From contig NBAZ01000008.1 in NCBI GenBank assembly GCA_002794735.1, forward strand, positions 682,001 to 746,000: DNA of 64,000 nt, given 5' to 3'. Origin of the DNA: Pyrrhoderma lamaoense (taxonomy: Eukaryota; Basidiomycota; Agaricomycetes; Hymenochaetales; Hymenochaetaceae). The first letter of the stretch is position 1. Each line of letters begins with the position of its first letter. Under the pieces are notes generated by a model. That model was given only the letters and a program-made list of their open reading frames with translations. It ran no database searches and had not been told where the DNA came from. Below are positions 50,201 to 62,066 of this stretch, piece after piece. Position numbers and translations under genes: made by a program.

Positions 50201-51807
50201 TACAGGAGGACCCAATGAAACCTCAATTAGATAGAATGACAGATCTTGTTGTTGAGTCCTTATCTGGGGAGGCTAAGGAATTCTATGATAAGGAATTCGG
50301 ATTCTTCAGTGAGGTCACTTCTATCTCCGGTAAGCTGAAGCCCTATATCAAGAGAAGTAAACCCGAGAAAAAGGTATGTTTATGGAATGGCATATGAAAA
50401 TACAAGAGTGGCAGTATGTTAACTGCCATAATACAGGCGAAAATCGATGAGGAAATGGCAAAAATCAAGGTTGAAGTAGGAGTCTACTTACCAAGCAACC
50501 CTGATGGTATCGTCATCGATATCGATAGAAAGTCCGGTCGCCCATTACAGAGTCATGCAAAAGTAGGCTGATAAAACTTGTTAAGTATGTTCACTCTGAC
50601 TCCGTCCTCCAGGCACCCTTTATGGCCTCGTTCAAAGTACGCAAAGAAAAACTGGTAGCAAGCCAGGCCACAGAATCCGTTCTTGAAGAGGATGGCACCC
50701 AAGAAAAAAAAGAAGTATTCGACATATGGCAAGCCGCCATTTTCAAAGTTGGAGATGACTGTCGACAAGATGTTCTTGCGTTACAAGTGATCGCAATGTT
50801 CAAGAATATTTTTACAGGCGTAGGTCTAAACCTGTATCTTTTCCCTTACCGGGTGACCGCTACAGGACCGGGGGTGAGATTCAAACCTATCCCTTGCATA
50901 TTTTCACCTTATCATATTGTTATGTTAGTGTGGAGTTATCGATGTTGTGCCGAATGCAACATCAAGAGATGAAATGGGTAGAGCAAAGATCAATGATCTT
51001 CTAGGGTTCTTCACCGCAAAATATGGAGGGGAGGATTCTATAGCCTTCCAGCGTGCTCGACTAAACTTTATACAATCGATGGCCGCATATTCTGTTGCCT
51101 GTTATATACTTCAAATTAAGGACAGGCATAATGGAAACATCATGATAGACGGGGAAGGACATATCGTTCATATTGGTGTGTCAACTTAAACATATCGTTT
51201 TACTCTCACTAACCTCTCCTCAGACTTTGGCTTCCTTTTTGACATAGATGAGTTTATTTTTCCTCTTTTTATTCTGTGTCCATACGCCTGATAGATAATT
51301 CATCTTTTCTACGTCCTGGAGTGAGTAGTCTCTATTTCAGCAATATGTTCAGCAATATGTTTCACCGTCTAACACATTTATAGGGTATCAAATTTGAACC
51401 GAATTCTTTCAAGCTAAATCATGAGATGGTTGTTCTCATGGGTGGACGATACTCCAGAGGATACTCACTTTTCCAGCAGTTAACAATAAAGGCTTTTCTC
51501 GCTATAAGGCCACACGCAGAACAGATAATAAGCACTGTTGAACTGATGCTCGGGACGGGTCTTCCATCTTTTAAGGGAGAGCCTACAATAAAGCGCCTCC
51601 GTGATAGATTTGCTCTTGGGTTGAATGAGAGACAAGCAGCTGAATGGATGGTTGGTATTGTTAAAAATGCCCATGAGAATATGAGGAGCATTGCCTATGA
51701 CGAATTCCAAAGAGTAAGTGCGAATCCAGATGAAATTTTCTTGTGACCTTCTCATCCTGATGAAATCTTTGTTTGGCCAGCTTCAAAACGGGATTCCCTA
51801 CAAATAG
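44279..51807 (+). CDS. stt4: Phosphatidylinositol 4-kinase Stt4 (type III alpha)
   Basis: A many-exon gene starting ATG-ATG-GAC at 44279 (second ATG 44282) with a minute first exon ending at 44289. The spliced protein is roughly 1,900-2,000 residues; I did not count it exactly. The long N-terminal part is helical-repeat. The lipid-kinase unique region and catalytic domain lie downstream of about 50450: [55 protein letters not shown] with the catalytic loop, DFGFLFDI and [16 protein letters not shown]. It ends RLQNGIPYK, the conserved PI4K-alpha terminus. It makes PI4P at the plasma membrane and is essential in yeast. Every join I checked is in frame. The DFGFLFDI to GPGGIKF junction needs an AT-AC intron and an 8-nt exon. 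Confidence 0.95.
51248..51312 (+). other. Candidate AT-AC intron in stt4
   Basis: Between GACATAG and GTCCTGGA the sequence starts atgagt and ends ttttctac. Removing these 65 bases and the next GT-AG intron (51321-51383, gtgagt to ttatag) leaves an 8-nt exon (51313-51320) and reads FDIGPGGIKFEP, the expected kinase sequence. No GT donor or AG acceptor combination I tried gives this. The donor looks like gtgagt with G1 changed to A, so a U2-type AT-AC intron rather than the U12 atatcc class. Confidence 0.55.
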
Positions 51808-52464
51808 ATAGTCACTGTATAGTTTCCTACAATCCCCACTATATTATTTTACTAATAGAAGCAAACCTAATTTACGTAATTTTTGAATATAAGCTAATAT
51901 ACAGGGTTCAGGATCAGCTAGTACATACTTAGTAATTCTCTCCTCTTAAAGCACATAAATTCCTCCGGTACATACAACTGTTGTCAAAGATCAATGATTA
52001 TTTCTCTTCTAGTAGAGTGATATAGTCCTATAGAGCACGAGTTAATGATAAGTACATTTTCTTAGCACTTCAGGCTCATAATGGCCTTAGAATTGAGAGA
52101 AAATAAAGTATCTTTCAGTAGTTTGTTGATAAATAGTGCTTATTAATAGATCTCCAGCCTGATATGTACTAGCGTCGATTATGGACCCTGGCGTCCTGCT
52201 GTAGTACTAGTTCCCTTTGTTCTCCTTTCTGAGGCAAAGATTGAGTTTCATGGCTCATTGGGATAGTCTCAATAAGGAACATATAAACGTGCCTTTGTTT
52301 CCCTCAGATAACCGTCTGTCTTTGATGTGGTGTTATTTCTGTCTCCTCTTCCACCACTGTATCAAGTACTTCCTAGTTGAAACTAGATAATTCTTGAGGC
52401 ATCAGGTACGTGGAAATCATCAATTACGGTATGGCCGCTCTTCATCGACAATGCACTGTAGACA
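51808..52464. other. Intergenic between stt4 and RdRP genes
   Basis: About 650 bases, AT-rich, between two genes on the same strand. It should include the stt4 3' UTR and the RdRP promoter. Nothing else is seen. Confidence 0.45.
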
Positions 52465-55400
52465 ATGGAAATTGAATTGCGTAAGGTGGCCTATAGTGCG
52501 GACAGCTATGATGTTCAACTTGAGTTTGCGCGAATTTTACACAGCCGGATTGACTACAGAAATGAACTTAAAGAGGGTGAGGAACCTCGTCTGTTGAACT
52601 TCCAGGTCGAACTAGGGAAATCAACCGTTAGCGGCGGACGCCACAATGGGCGAGGGTTTCTCACTGTACCTTATCGCAGTGTTGGACAAAAGCTCCTGGA
52701 TCTAGCTAGAAGAGAAATCGATTATCCCGTGGTGAACGGCCTTAGAATCGAAATGAGGATGAGTCAAGAGAATCCGCCAAGGGGATTAGTAGAAACTTTG
52801 AAGAAAGTACCCTATCAAGATCCTAGTATTGTACGAGAACACGAAACCAGGCTTTGCGAACTAGGGGAGAGTCTTCGTGTAGAGACTTTACAATTTGGAA
52901 TATGGTTACCTCATAAAAAACCCAGAGTATTTGCAGTTGAGTGGCAGAAAGAATACATCACCAAGAGCAACGCACAGTTAGCGGTCCAATACGATAGAAA
53001 AAGCATCAGCCTTATTCTTGGTGATCCTTATTTTGAAGAGGAAGCGTTTAGCGTACTCATCAAATTTTCCAATATTAAGAATATCTGGGCAGGCTATGAA
53101 TATAAACCACGTACGTCTCAACTGTTTATACACGAGTATTACAATTAATCACTATTCTAAACGAAGACATTTGTTTCGAGCTTTACACGCCAGCTATCAT
53201 GGAGAGCGAACGGATAAACAGAACGTTAACTGGCGTGGCACATCAAGATTCAAAAAAGTATAAAAAAAGAATCGGATTCCTTGACGAGAATCATGGACGA
53301 GTATCCCCATACGCATTTCAAATTCGAGTCGTACTCCACCAGCTAGAGGACATAAACACATTTTACTATCTTTGTGAAGTTGCAGAGCTACGAACTCCAA
53401 GTAGTGAACAAATCATCTCAGAAGCCCATGATTTTTATAGCAAAAAAGTATTAGGGAATATGCAAATGAAGTTCAAGTGGTTGCTGAAGATAGGAGTCCC
53501 ATGGACTGTTGTTTTCCAGATTGAATACTTATTACGGGTTGGCTTACTCACTACTATCGATATCCTTGATAAACTGTGGAAACCCATTGTTTCTTTGGCT
53601 CAGGAGCATCCGAGTGAAACAGCAATTCTACTTCGTGACTATGTTCAGGCCCTTAGCTTTAATACTTATAAGGGTGGAGAAATTGTTGCTCACTTCAATA
53701 AATACGTCAAGGAAAATATAAACTTTGCTATTAACAGAGTGAAGGCTCGTGCATTGCATTTTCAAGAAAGTCACGTAGCGTGTCATCACGTAACATTCAC
53801 GCCTACACGAGTACTCCTTGAGGGACCATATCATACTCAGTCGAATCGTGTCTTGCGTCGTTATAGTCAGTATCGCGATAATTTCTTGCGTGTTGACTTT
53901 CGTGATGAAGATCGGCTTCAATTCCGTTGGGATAGAGAGGTAGATGGCAGTACATTTCTTGAGGAACGGGTAGGCGGAATATTGGAGAATGGGTTTACAC
54001 TTGGTGGGAGATTCTTCGAGTTTCTGGCATACTCATCTTCAGCCCTTAGAGAGCATGCTGTTTGGTTTGTGAGCCCTTTTGAACATGAAGAGGAAGGTCA
54101 CATCAATGCTGCAAAGATTAGAAGAGACATTGGTAATTTCTCTGGGGACCTTGTCTATCCCGCCAGATTTGCGGCTAGACTAGCACAGGCGTTCACGGCT
54201 ACATACCCCTCGGTTAGACTACATAAATCCCAGTGGGAGCGAGTCCCAGACATTGGTACAGAACCCTATTTACATACAGATGGTACTTTTTAAATTATCT
54301 ACTCCACTTATGTCATCTGAAACAAAATTATCAAGGTGTCGGTACTGTGTCTCTTCATCTTGCTGAATTGATCTGGGCAGAACAATGTAAAGAACATCCC
54401 AAACTCTTAAAGAAGGTTATGCCCTCTGCTGTAAGTCTTACATAAAAACCTTTGGTTCATCAGCTTATCACACGTTTTCTTTGTACGAAGTTCCAAATTC
54501 GCTTTTTAGGCTTCAAGGGCGTAGTTGTGATTGATCACTACCTATCCGGGGAAATACAGATGCGCCTCAGGAAGTCTATGGAGAAATTTACAGTGGACAA
54601 TGTGGAATGGGCAGGTATAGAAATCGCAAAGGCATTCTATAGTCCTGGACAGATGTACCTAAACAGGTGATTGCTTTATTTCTATGTTTCTGTATAAGCT
54701 CAAGTGACACAGCTTTAGACCTCTTGTTATGCTTCTGGAGGATCTTGGGGTCCCAAAAGAGGCTTTTTTGGATCTTCTTAAGGAAGCTATTGCGAACGTC
54801 AAGCTTGCCAAAAATGACATTAAGCGGCTCCTTGGTCTTCTCAAAAGGCATCGTCTTGGAAACTCATTCGGATTCTCGGAACTCCTATATAAGTTATACA
54901 CAGAGTACGGGTTGCACCTGAACCCTAAAAATCCTAAAAAATGTCTTAGGACACCCTTCATTAACACCCTCGTCAAGTCATCTTTTCTCAGTATTTTCAG
55001 AGACATTCAGTACAGATGTCGTATTCCCGTACCAAAGAGTTGGCAGTTGGTCGGTGTGGCCGATGAAGGGCAAGCATACATCGAAGAAAAAAGGTTCAAA
55101 AGAAAGGATGTGTTTACACTCGAGGAGGGTACTATATATGGTAAAACTTCGAGATCATTACTTGAATAAGTTGTAGCTTATTTTTTTTCTCAGCTTGCAT
55201 TCAAGAAACACCCGAATCAGAGCCGATATACCTCAAAGGAAATTGCAACATCTCCAGAAGCCCTGTCATCTATCCTGGTGATGGTATAATATTTATCACT
55301 TTAATACCCATACTTCAATAACTCATGACTTGGCCATTAGTTCAATTGGTTTATGCTATCGGAAAGCCTCCTAGTAACAAGATATGTGCCTTCCGGAACT

Positions 55401-56857
55401 TAGTCAATGTTGTGGTATTTCCTTGTACAGGTTTGATAATTTTTTCTTTCCTTTTGTCGTGAATTTCATAACAATCTGGCCCTAATATAGGGGAACGATC
55501 GCAAGTTTCCAAACTCAGTGGTGGTGATCTCGATGGGTAAATTTATTTCAATTTCCTTCTAACATAAAGGATAAATTAAGTTTTTGTTTTCTTTGGACAG
55601 TGATATATATGAAATCACACAGCATGAACAACTACGGGTTAGAAAATTCGAAGATGCTGCTGAATTCCCACCTGTAGAAAAATGGGAGATCGACAAAGAG
55701 TGTTTGATGTCTGTGGACCCTGATACGGATGAGGTTGAGATTGACCAAGATACAGGGGAGATTTTATTGGACCAGGAAAAGGTCATACCTTATGTGCACA
55801 AATTCATCGTTGAATATATCAATTCTGACCTTTTAGTGAGCTACTGTTGATATGTGATTTTGCGTTCTGATACTAATGTCAAAGTAGGGCCTACTTTCTG
55901 ATAAGCACCTAGTCCTGGCTGGTGAGTTTTATCATGTTCTAGAAATTTATATTCTGGGCTAATTACTCATTTAACGTTCGTCTTAGATCAATCTTCGGTA
56001 AGGCCAACACGGCTAGACTTGTTACTAATAATTACGTGCTAACAACAAATCCAGGAAGGTACTCGTGACCCTGGTTGCCTTAAGCTAGCTGAGCTTTGCA
56101 ACCAGGCTGTCGACTATCCGAAAAATGGGAAGCCTGTTGAATGCAGGAACTTGCCCAAGCGTCTTATTCCTTATAAGCCTGATTGGAAGAAGGGGGAGAA
56201 TGATGATGACCGTGAAACTGATTTTTACAAATCAGAACGTGCTCTAGGGGAGATATATCGATATGCTGAAGGGGCTGCTGAAGTCTCGGAATTAGAGTCG
56301 CTGGCTCGGCCAGATCCAAAAGCAGAAGAACACCCAGTATACTTCGCTCTAAATCCAAAGATTCAGGCAAAACTTCGTGATACAAACATACCGGAGACGG
56401 AGCCCGAGAGGGTCTTCAAGCTTTTCAAGCAGTTTGAGACTGAATTACGCTACATTTGCGCGACACATACTCTGACAGATCATATTGGAACAAGACTGAA
56501 GGAGGAGGAAGTTGTCGTGGGCAGTATCGCAGCGCGGTGCTCACAACAGAAATGGAGGAGTGAAAGGATATATCGCATGGGGGTTCATGCGGGAGACTGG
56601 AAAGGCAGATTAGGAAGGAGATAGCCCCAGAGTGGAAATCGATGGCGGACCTTCAGCAGTCATTAGGTTTTGCATGGTCCTCCTGGAAGATTGTCATCGA
56701 CAGACTAGCAGCAATAAGCTCGGAATCAGAGTCGGTGGAAGAAGCTCAAATAAACTCGTTCGGTTTGAATAGCTTCAGCTTTGTTTTGTTGAATGTTGTC
56801 TTGGATTCTCTGGAACAAATTGAAGCCCGACAAAAACAAACTGAAGGTAGTCGTTAA
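52465..56857 (+). CDS. Cellular RNA-dependent RNA polymerase (RNA silencing), one-base frame break
   Basis: Exons 52465-53110, 53167-54282, 54336-54430, 54491-54666, 54719-55140, 55194-55283, 55341-55430, 55490-55535, 55601-55835, 55888-55921, 55987-55997 and 56055-56857. With one added base near 56600 they give about 1,254 residues. The catalytic loop is SGGDLDGD, split by an intron just after the second Asp-Gly, with the three conserved Asp. Other family blocks are GNCNISRSPV with YPGDVQLVY, and SDKHLVLADQSSEGTRDPGCLKLAELCNQAVDYPKNG. Enzymes of the QDE-1/Rdp1 type make double-stranded RNA for Dicer. Without the correction the protein stops at 56624, losing about 80 helical C-terminal residues. 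No Dicer or Argonaute is nearby. Exon 11 is only 11 nt. Confidence 0.93.
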
Positions 56858-56951
56858 AATCATATTACTGTACAAATTATCGGGACTTTAGGGCATTTAC
56901 TGTACAATATACATATCGTGGTAGAATAACATAATTATTATTGACATGATA

Positions 56952-57656
56952 CTATGTAGAGGAAGGGTTTGGGCCTAGTAGAGCTCCTATTCGTGAGTCA
57001 AATTTATCACTTCGTATAGGCATTTCTGGAGTATGAAATGGGTTCTTCATCCCCATGTCAGAATAGGCTTCATACACTTTTTGCAGAAGACTTTCCGCGT
57101 TCGCGTCATGTATCGAGGTTAACAGTACAAATTTAGTCCCTGATAATACATAAAAGAAGGTTTGTATAATGTGTATAAGCCTCATATATAGCGGGAAAAT
57201 GTAGATGCAATAGTAAATGGCCAAGAACATACCGGTTGCTGTGAGTAAAATGGTCATTTTGAATGTCTCTGCTTCGATAACTTGGGCGCCTGAGCTGGGT
57301 CCTGATGGAGAGAGACGGCTTGTTATCGCGTGAACACCATGAAGTGTACCTGCTAAAACGAGGTACTCGTTCGAAGAGAGCTGCGCCAATCCATCTGAGA
57401 AGGCAACCGAATCGATAAGAACGTATATAATGCATATACCAGTATAATAAGCAAGGACGATTGGGAAAAATCTTATGCTTGTTGCATTCTATATGCCTCC
57501 GGAATGAACACTAACCAGCAAAATTCCTCTGATAGACCAATCCTCCAGCTTTGTTTATAACCTAGATGCGACGTTAATATTGCACATTTGCTCAACTTGT
57601 GGTTTTATATATGTTGTACATATTTCGAAACTCACCCATAAACCAAAGACGGTCAT
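56952..57656 (-). CDS. trs23: TRAPP complex subunit Trs23/TRAPPC4
   Basis: Exons 57656-57636, 57561-57516, 57394-57233 and 57139-56952 join in phase to 138 residues. It begins MTVFGLWVINKAGGLVYQRN, the longin-like first strand. LVLAGTLHGVHAITSRLSP, EAETFKMTILLTATGTKFV and the terminal MKNPFHTPEMPIRSDKFDSR are characteristic. Trs23 is a core subunit of the TRAPP tethering complex and the Ypt1/Rab1 exchange factor at ER-to-Golgi. The gene is convergent with the RdRP (94 bases apart) and divergent from the glutaminyl cyclase gene (200 bases). Confidence 0.93.
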
Positions 57657-57856
57657 GATAGTCAATATATAAGTTATTGATGTGCTAATTCGGCTTGAAT
57701 GCCAGCTTGGCTCTCACGGTACCGCTCCGTTCATTTGAAGCTCTGCCAACTGTCGTCGTGTAAGAAACCAGGGACCTCACATATGTTGGCGCCAAACACG
57801 CTGAGCTCGTAATCAGATCCTTTCTCTCTCTATTTCTCCACTTTATTGTGATCAGT

Positions 57857-59423
57857 ATGATGCATCTTACTCTCAGAATATGTCTGCTTCTGTCAATGTT
57901 TTGCCGGCTACAACTTTCCCTGGCGGCACAGTGGCTAGGCGAACGCTCTTTCAAGGAACTATCTGAAGCTCAAATACGTACATTAATTAATACCCCAGAC
58001 CCAATTCGGAACCTAGATCCCGGGAATAGGAACTCTCATTTGGCAAGGATACTCATCCCTAGGCCTCGTGCGTAGCTTTGTTGTTTTTCTGCACCACCAG
58101 TGCAATACTCATGGCTAACGGGAGTTTATGTCTGAATTTTATAACCATGTTTGATGTACCACCCGTAACAATTCGGATATTTCTCTATCTAATCCTTTAG
58201 CGGACACCGAAAATAATACCATAGTAAAGAACTATATTGTTGATACCATGAAGAAACTAGAGTGGGATGTAGAGGAAGATTCGTTTTCGGCTGACACACC
58301 TTATGGTGTAAAACGGTTTACGAATGTGATTGCTACGAAAGATCCTGAAGCACCTAGACGAGTTATTATCGCAGCTCATTTTGATAGCAAGTTCTTTTCG
58401 ACTTTTCCTGAGAGCCAGGTATGTACAAGGCTATGATACCTAGCTTCGAACGTATGATATCTAACAAATCATTGTACTTGAACTTCAAGTTTGTTGGTGC
58501 TACAGACTCGGCAATGCCTTGTGCTCTGATGCTTGATCTTGCCGAGGCACTGAACCCTTTACTAAACTTACGGAGGGAGCAACTGGAGGAAGGAACTATA
58601 GATGATGAAGATGTTGCGGAGACTACTCTTCAACTAGTCTTCTTTGACGGGGAGGAAGCATTCAAGGCTTGGACACACGATGATTCAATATATGGTGCCA
58701 AGTAAGTGTAAGACTCCTTCCACGCGGGGGCACTCGAATAAACCTTTGAGTTCACAACATTACAGACATTTAGCAGAAAAATGGGCAACAACCTATCTTC
58801 CTCCAAATTCTAAAAGGCGATTACATACAACTACAACAGAGCTAGCGACAATCGAGCATCTTATACTCCTTGACCTATTAGGAGCTAAGGACCCTACAAT
58901 TCAACCTTACTTCCTTGACACAGCGTGGCTTTTTGATTCACTGGTATCTGCGGAGAAAAGGCTCTTTGGAAGTGGCGCCCTCGGAGAAGAGGTGCTAGTA
59001 AAAGGGACTCGGAGTTTCTTTGCTGCTAGAAAAGATATGTTAAACCATGCCTATATTGAAGACGACCATCTTCCTTTTATCCAAAAAGGAGTGAGCGTGT
59101 TGCATATCATTGCTAGTCCATTTCCCAGAGTGTGGCATACACTATTGGTAGGCCACTACTAATCAACAACCAAACTCATGCTTATCGAGACACTTATTTT
59201 CTATCTAAATATAACACAGGACGATGCCTCGGCGTTGGATCTTGACACAATGAAACGCTGGAATATGCTCATGAGAATATTTATGAGTGAATATCTTGGG
59301 CTTCAGCCAGAAGCTGAACAAAAATCTCGACTGTTGGGACGTGATGAAAGTGATCTAGTAAGGATCATTCCAGGTCTTCAATACGACGAAACTGATGAAC
59401 ATTGCCTAGTAGAAATCTTTTGA
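57857..59423 (+). CDS. Glutaminyl-peptide cyclotransferase-like, M28 fold
   Basis: Exons 57857-58067, 58201-58418, 58490-58701, 58766-59147 and 59220-59423 give 408 residues. The start is the first of two ATGs after an in-frame GTG. A hydrophobic signal (ICLLLSMFCRLQLSLAAQW) implies the secretory pathway. Zinc ligands of the QPCT family are visible: Asp in GATDSAMPCALML, Glu in FFDGEEAFKAW and His in SPFPRVWHTL. The length matches the family (about 360-400). It converts N-terminal Gln of peptides to pyroglutamate. The segment after DGEEA contains a family-typical insertion. No frame breaks. Confidence 0.9.
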
Positions 59424-59675
59424 ATGGAGGACGCACTCGATCGAATTATAAATCATAGAGTTTGTTCATGTATTTGGGTTGTTTGTGGATTACTTGAGAT
59501 GCGTTATATGTATTTTTACCTACCCTCATTTGGATAAAGCCATCAGTCACGTACTCGTGAATTGTGACGCACGATATGCCACACGTAGTTCTCTTAGCCT
59601 TGAGCCTTGATATCTCAAATAACCCTTCGTAACATAGAAAGATAACTAGACAGAACTAACTTCAAGTTGACTAAC

Positions 59676-60731
59676 ATGACAACCCGCAAGCGAGGTCCTC
59701 GTTCTAATGCACCTATCCGTTTTGGAGACACTGGCGGTGAAGACTTTGTTGGGACAAGCCTTGGGACTACTGACACAATTCAAGACGACGGGGACGACAA
59801 GTGGGTGTTCTTCGAGGGAATGAGGCAAAAACTAGTTCATATTTTGGCTAATAAATCGCTTCGGCGTGTTTATAGTGTTATGGAGTTTTTCACTATCATG
59901 CAGGAGCTTCAGAGTAAGTCTGGTACTTTGTCTCTGGAATTGAGGACTATGTTCTTGCCTTGTTCTTTATGCTCTCTAATACTATACTGTGGGTTCTATT
60001 GTGACCTCTTAATCTGCTTTCTGTTGTGTACGAGAAAAGTGGCTCCGTGTATAGAAACAACCAACTGATACTGAAGCAACTGTATTCTTTTCCGTGTGGC
60101 TGGTTATATGCAGAAAAGAAAACTCAGAAAACGTCTACTCGCAATGCAGCTTTTCTGAACAAGAAGAATGTACTGGTCGCTAATGCTAGAAAGGATGCGG
60201 AGACATTGATCGAAGAGGGAAAGGCATACATGTCCGTATCTCTGTGAGCGCCCTGCTCTTTGAACTAACGTCATGATATTTCTGTTGCAAAATAGAGAAC
60301 AGTGTAGAGAATTTATTGACGAACTGAAAGCACAAGAAGTCTCTGAAGATGAAATATTGAATGAAGCCATGTCGCTATGGTCCGCTCATGAGGTAATACC
60401 TTGACTGTATGCTGAATATCAGCACTTAATATCGGGAGCCTTTTCAAAATAGGAATCATTTGAATTGCAGCTCGCTGTTTATCCGGAACTAATCGAGGAG
60501 ATTTCGCCCCATCGTGCTCAGGTTATTAATGCTGCTAGTGAGATATGTAAGTTTTGTCTTAGTCTCTTTCTATATGAGTTTGGTCGTGAATTGTTAGTGG
60601 AAAAACATCCTGATGCACGGGATGCTTCACGAAAACGGTTGAAAAAGAGTGCACGGAAACATATGGAAACAGGAATAGAGAGCCAGAAAGTGGGTGCTTC
60701 TAATTATGTACTCATGGCCTTGGGTAACTGA
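59676..60731 (+). CDS. Uncharacterised 247-residue protein
   Basis: Exons 59676-59913, 60114-60243, 60296-60392 and 60453-60731 are in phase. The N-terminus is basic (MTTRKRGPRSNAPIRFGD) and may enter the nucleus. The rest is predicted helical and highly charged: LVHILANKSLRRVYSVMEF, EEGKAYMSVSLEQCREFIDE, and a basic C-terminal stretch RKRLKKSARKHMETG. I do not recognise the family. A 200-nt first intron is long for this window. An apparent gtaagt donor at 60547 is probably read through, because the nearest acceptor breaks frame. Confidence 0.65.
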
Positions 60732-62066
60732 TTATATAATTATGGTTAGCTCGCGACGGATGCTACAGCGTTGATCAAGCACTATAGAGCACTTCTCTTG
60801 GCTTAAGTCTCAAAGCCCTCTGTCCACGTATCGATTTCCGCCGCTGTTCTTCTACCTGATCCGCAATCTTAAATTACATCCAGCTCGGACCAAGTGATTG
60901 TTATTGATCGAAGAACATACGATGAATTCTTTTATTCCCATCTTAACTCCCTGCCTTCTTATAAGCTACTCGTTTTTCTGTTCTGGTACTAGTCTTACTA
61001 CTAATCATTCGAAGAAGTCGTGTTTCCGTTTTCTTCATGCATTCCAACAAAAGACATAAAGAAAGGTAAAAGCCTAATTAAATTCCGAAGAGTAATAAAG
61101 GGGGATCGGTGTTGATGATGATGTCATAGAGCGGATGTATCAGCTATCCATATCAAGCCATCAATATCAGATGTCGGGCCAGGTGTGAACAGTGAGGCGC
61201 TCAATATGAGAAACGGTCAATGACCTGTAGGTTTTGATTTGTTCACCACGCCCATCATTGTTCACAGATTAGCGCTCGCTACTGGCTGGCGGTGTTGTCG
61301 GACATGCAGGCTGACTGATTACAAATGAGAGACCGATAGAATCGCCGAGTTGACTCACGGATACTGACAGATTACTTATTCCTGACCGTTCATTCTCATA
61401 ATTCAGCGTGATTCAACTCTCGGTCTCTGTTCCTCGGCTTGTTCGGTTACATGTCTGAGAGATTTTGGGCATACTTGAGCTCTTGGTTGGGACTAGAGAA
61501 ATAGACTAAGCAAAGTAGACCTGGGCGAATCAGTGAAGCGATGCTTGTTAGGTCCTGTCGGCAAACTGAATGGTTTCGGAGTAACTGCTTTGGGCGTCCG
61601 TCGGTGACTGAGATGAGGCATCTTGTAGTATGTCGCCGCATCCTTTGGTAACAGGCTAGATTTAGGTTGCGCCCCCTCCCGGATACTTATATGGCGGTAA
61701 GTATACAAGTGTTGCATATTTAGTAAAAGATTGGCCCGATGATTTTCAAAAATATCCATATTTACAAGTACAACCCAGCCTCAAATTGTTTACTTAATAA
61801 CATAGAAATAGAGTGATAAATTTGCATGAAAACCTTGAAGTAAGGCTAATGTAAGACTTAAGAGAAAAAGGGCAAAAAAATGCAAAGGAGAGAATAATGT
61901 TTTATAAAATTTGAAGTGTGTCATGTTGCTTACGGGGTTAAGAAATAGTAATTCACACTCCTCTTACCGCCGGGCGGGTGCATCATCACTTGTCTCTCTC
62001 CTTCTTACCTGACCATCCTCGACTTTGGTCGTCAAAGTCTACTTTAGACGACTTTTACATACATAA
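60732..62066. other. Intergenic, upstream of flippase gene
   Basis: About 1.3 kb with no recognisable gene. The last 150 bases, rich in ctctc and cgact, should be the flippase leader. The minus-strand frames at 61447-61759 have no domain and are not called. Confidence 0.45.

Noticed and set aside
51248..51312. U12-type (minor spliceosome) intron
   Set aside because: The donor is atgagt rather than atatcc and there is no tccttaac-like branch site, so a U2-type AT-AC intron fits better.
52465..56857. Viral origin of the RNA-dependent RNA polymerase
   Set aside because: It has the cellular DLDGD catalytic loop, twelve exons and the QDE-1/Rdp1 block order, so it is a host silencing enzyme.
60547..60578. 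32-nt intron (gtaagt to atgag) in the unknown 247-residue gene
   Set aside because: Removing it breaks the frame, while reading through stays open to the stop.
22581..62066. A gene cluster for phosphoinositide or secondary metabolism
   Set aside because: The genes belong to unrelated pathways, face different directions and include no backbone synthase or transporter set.
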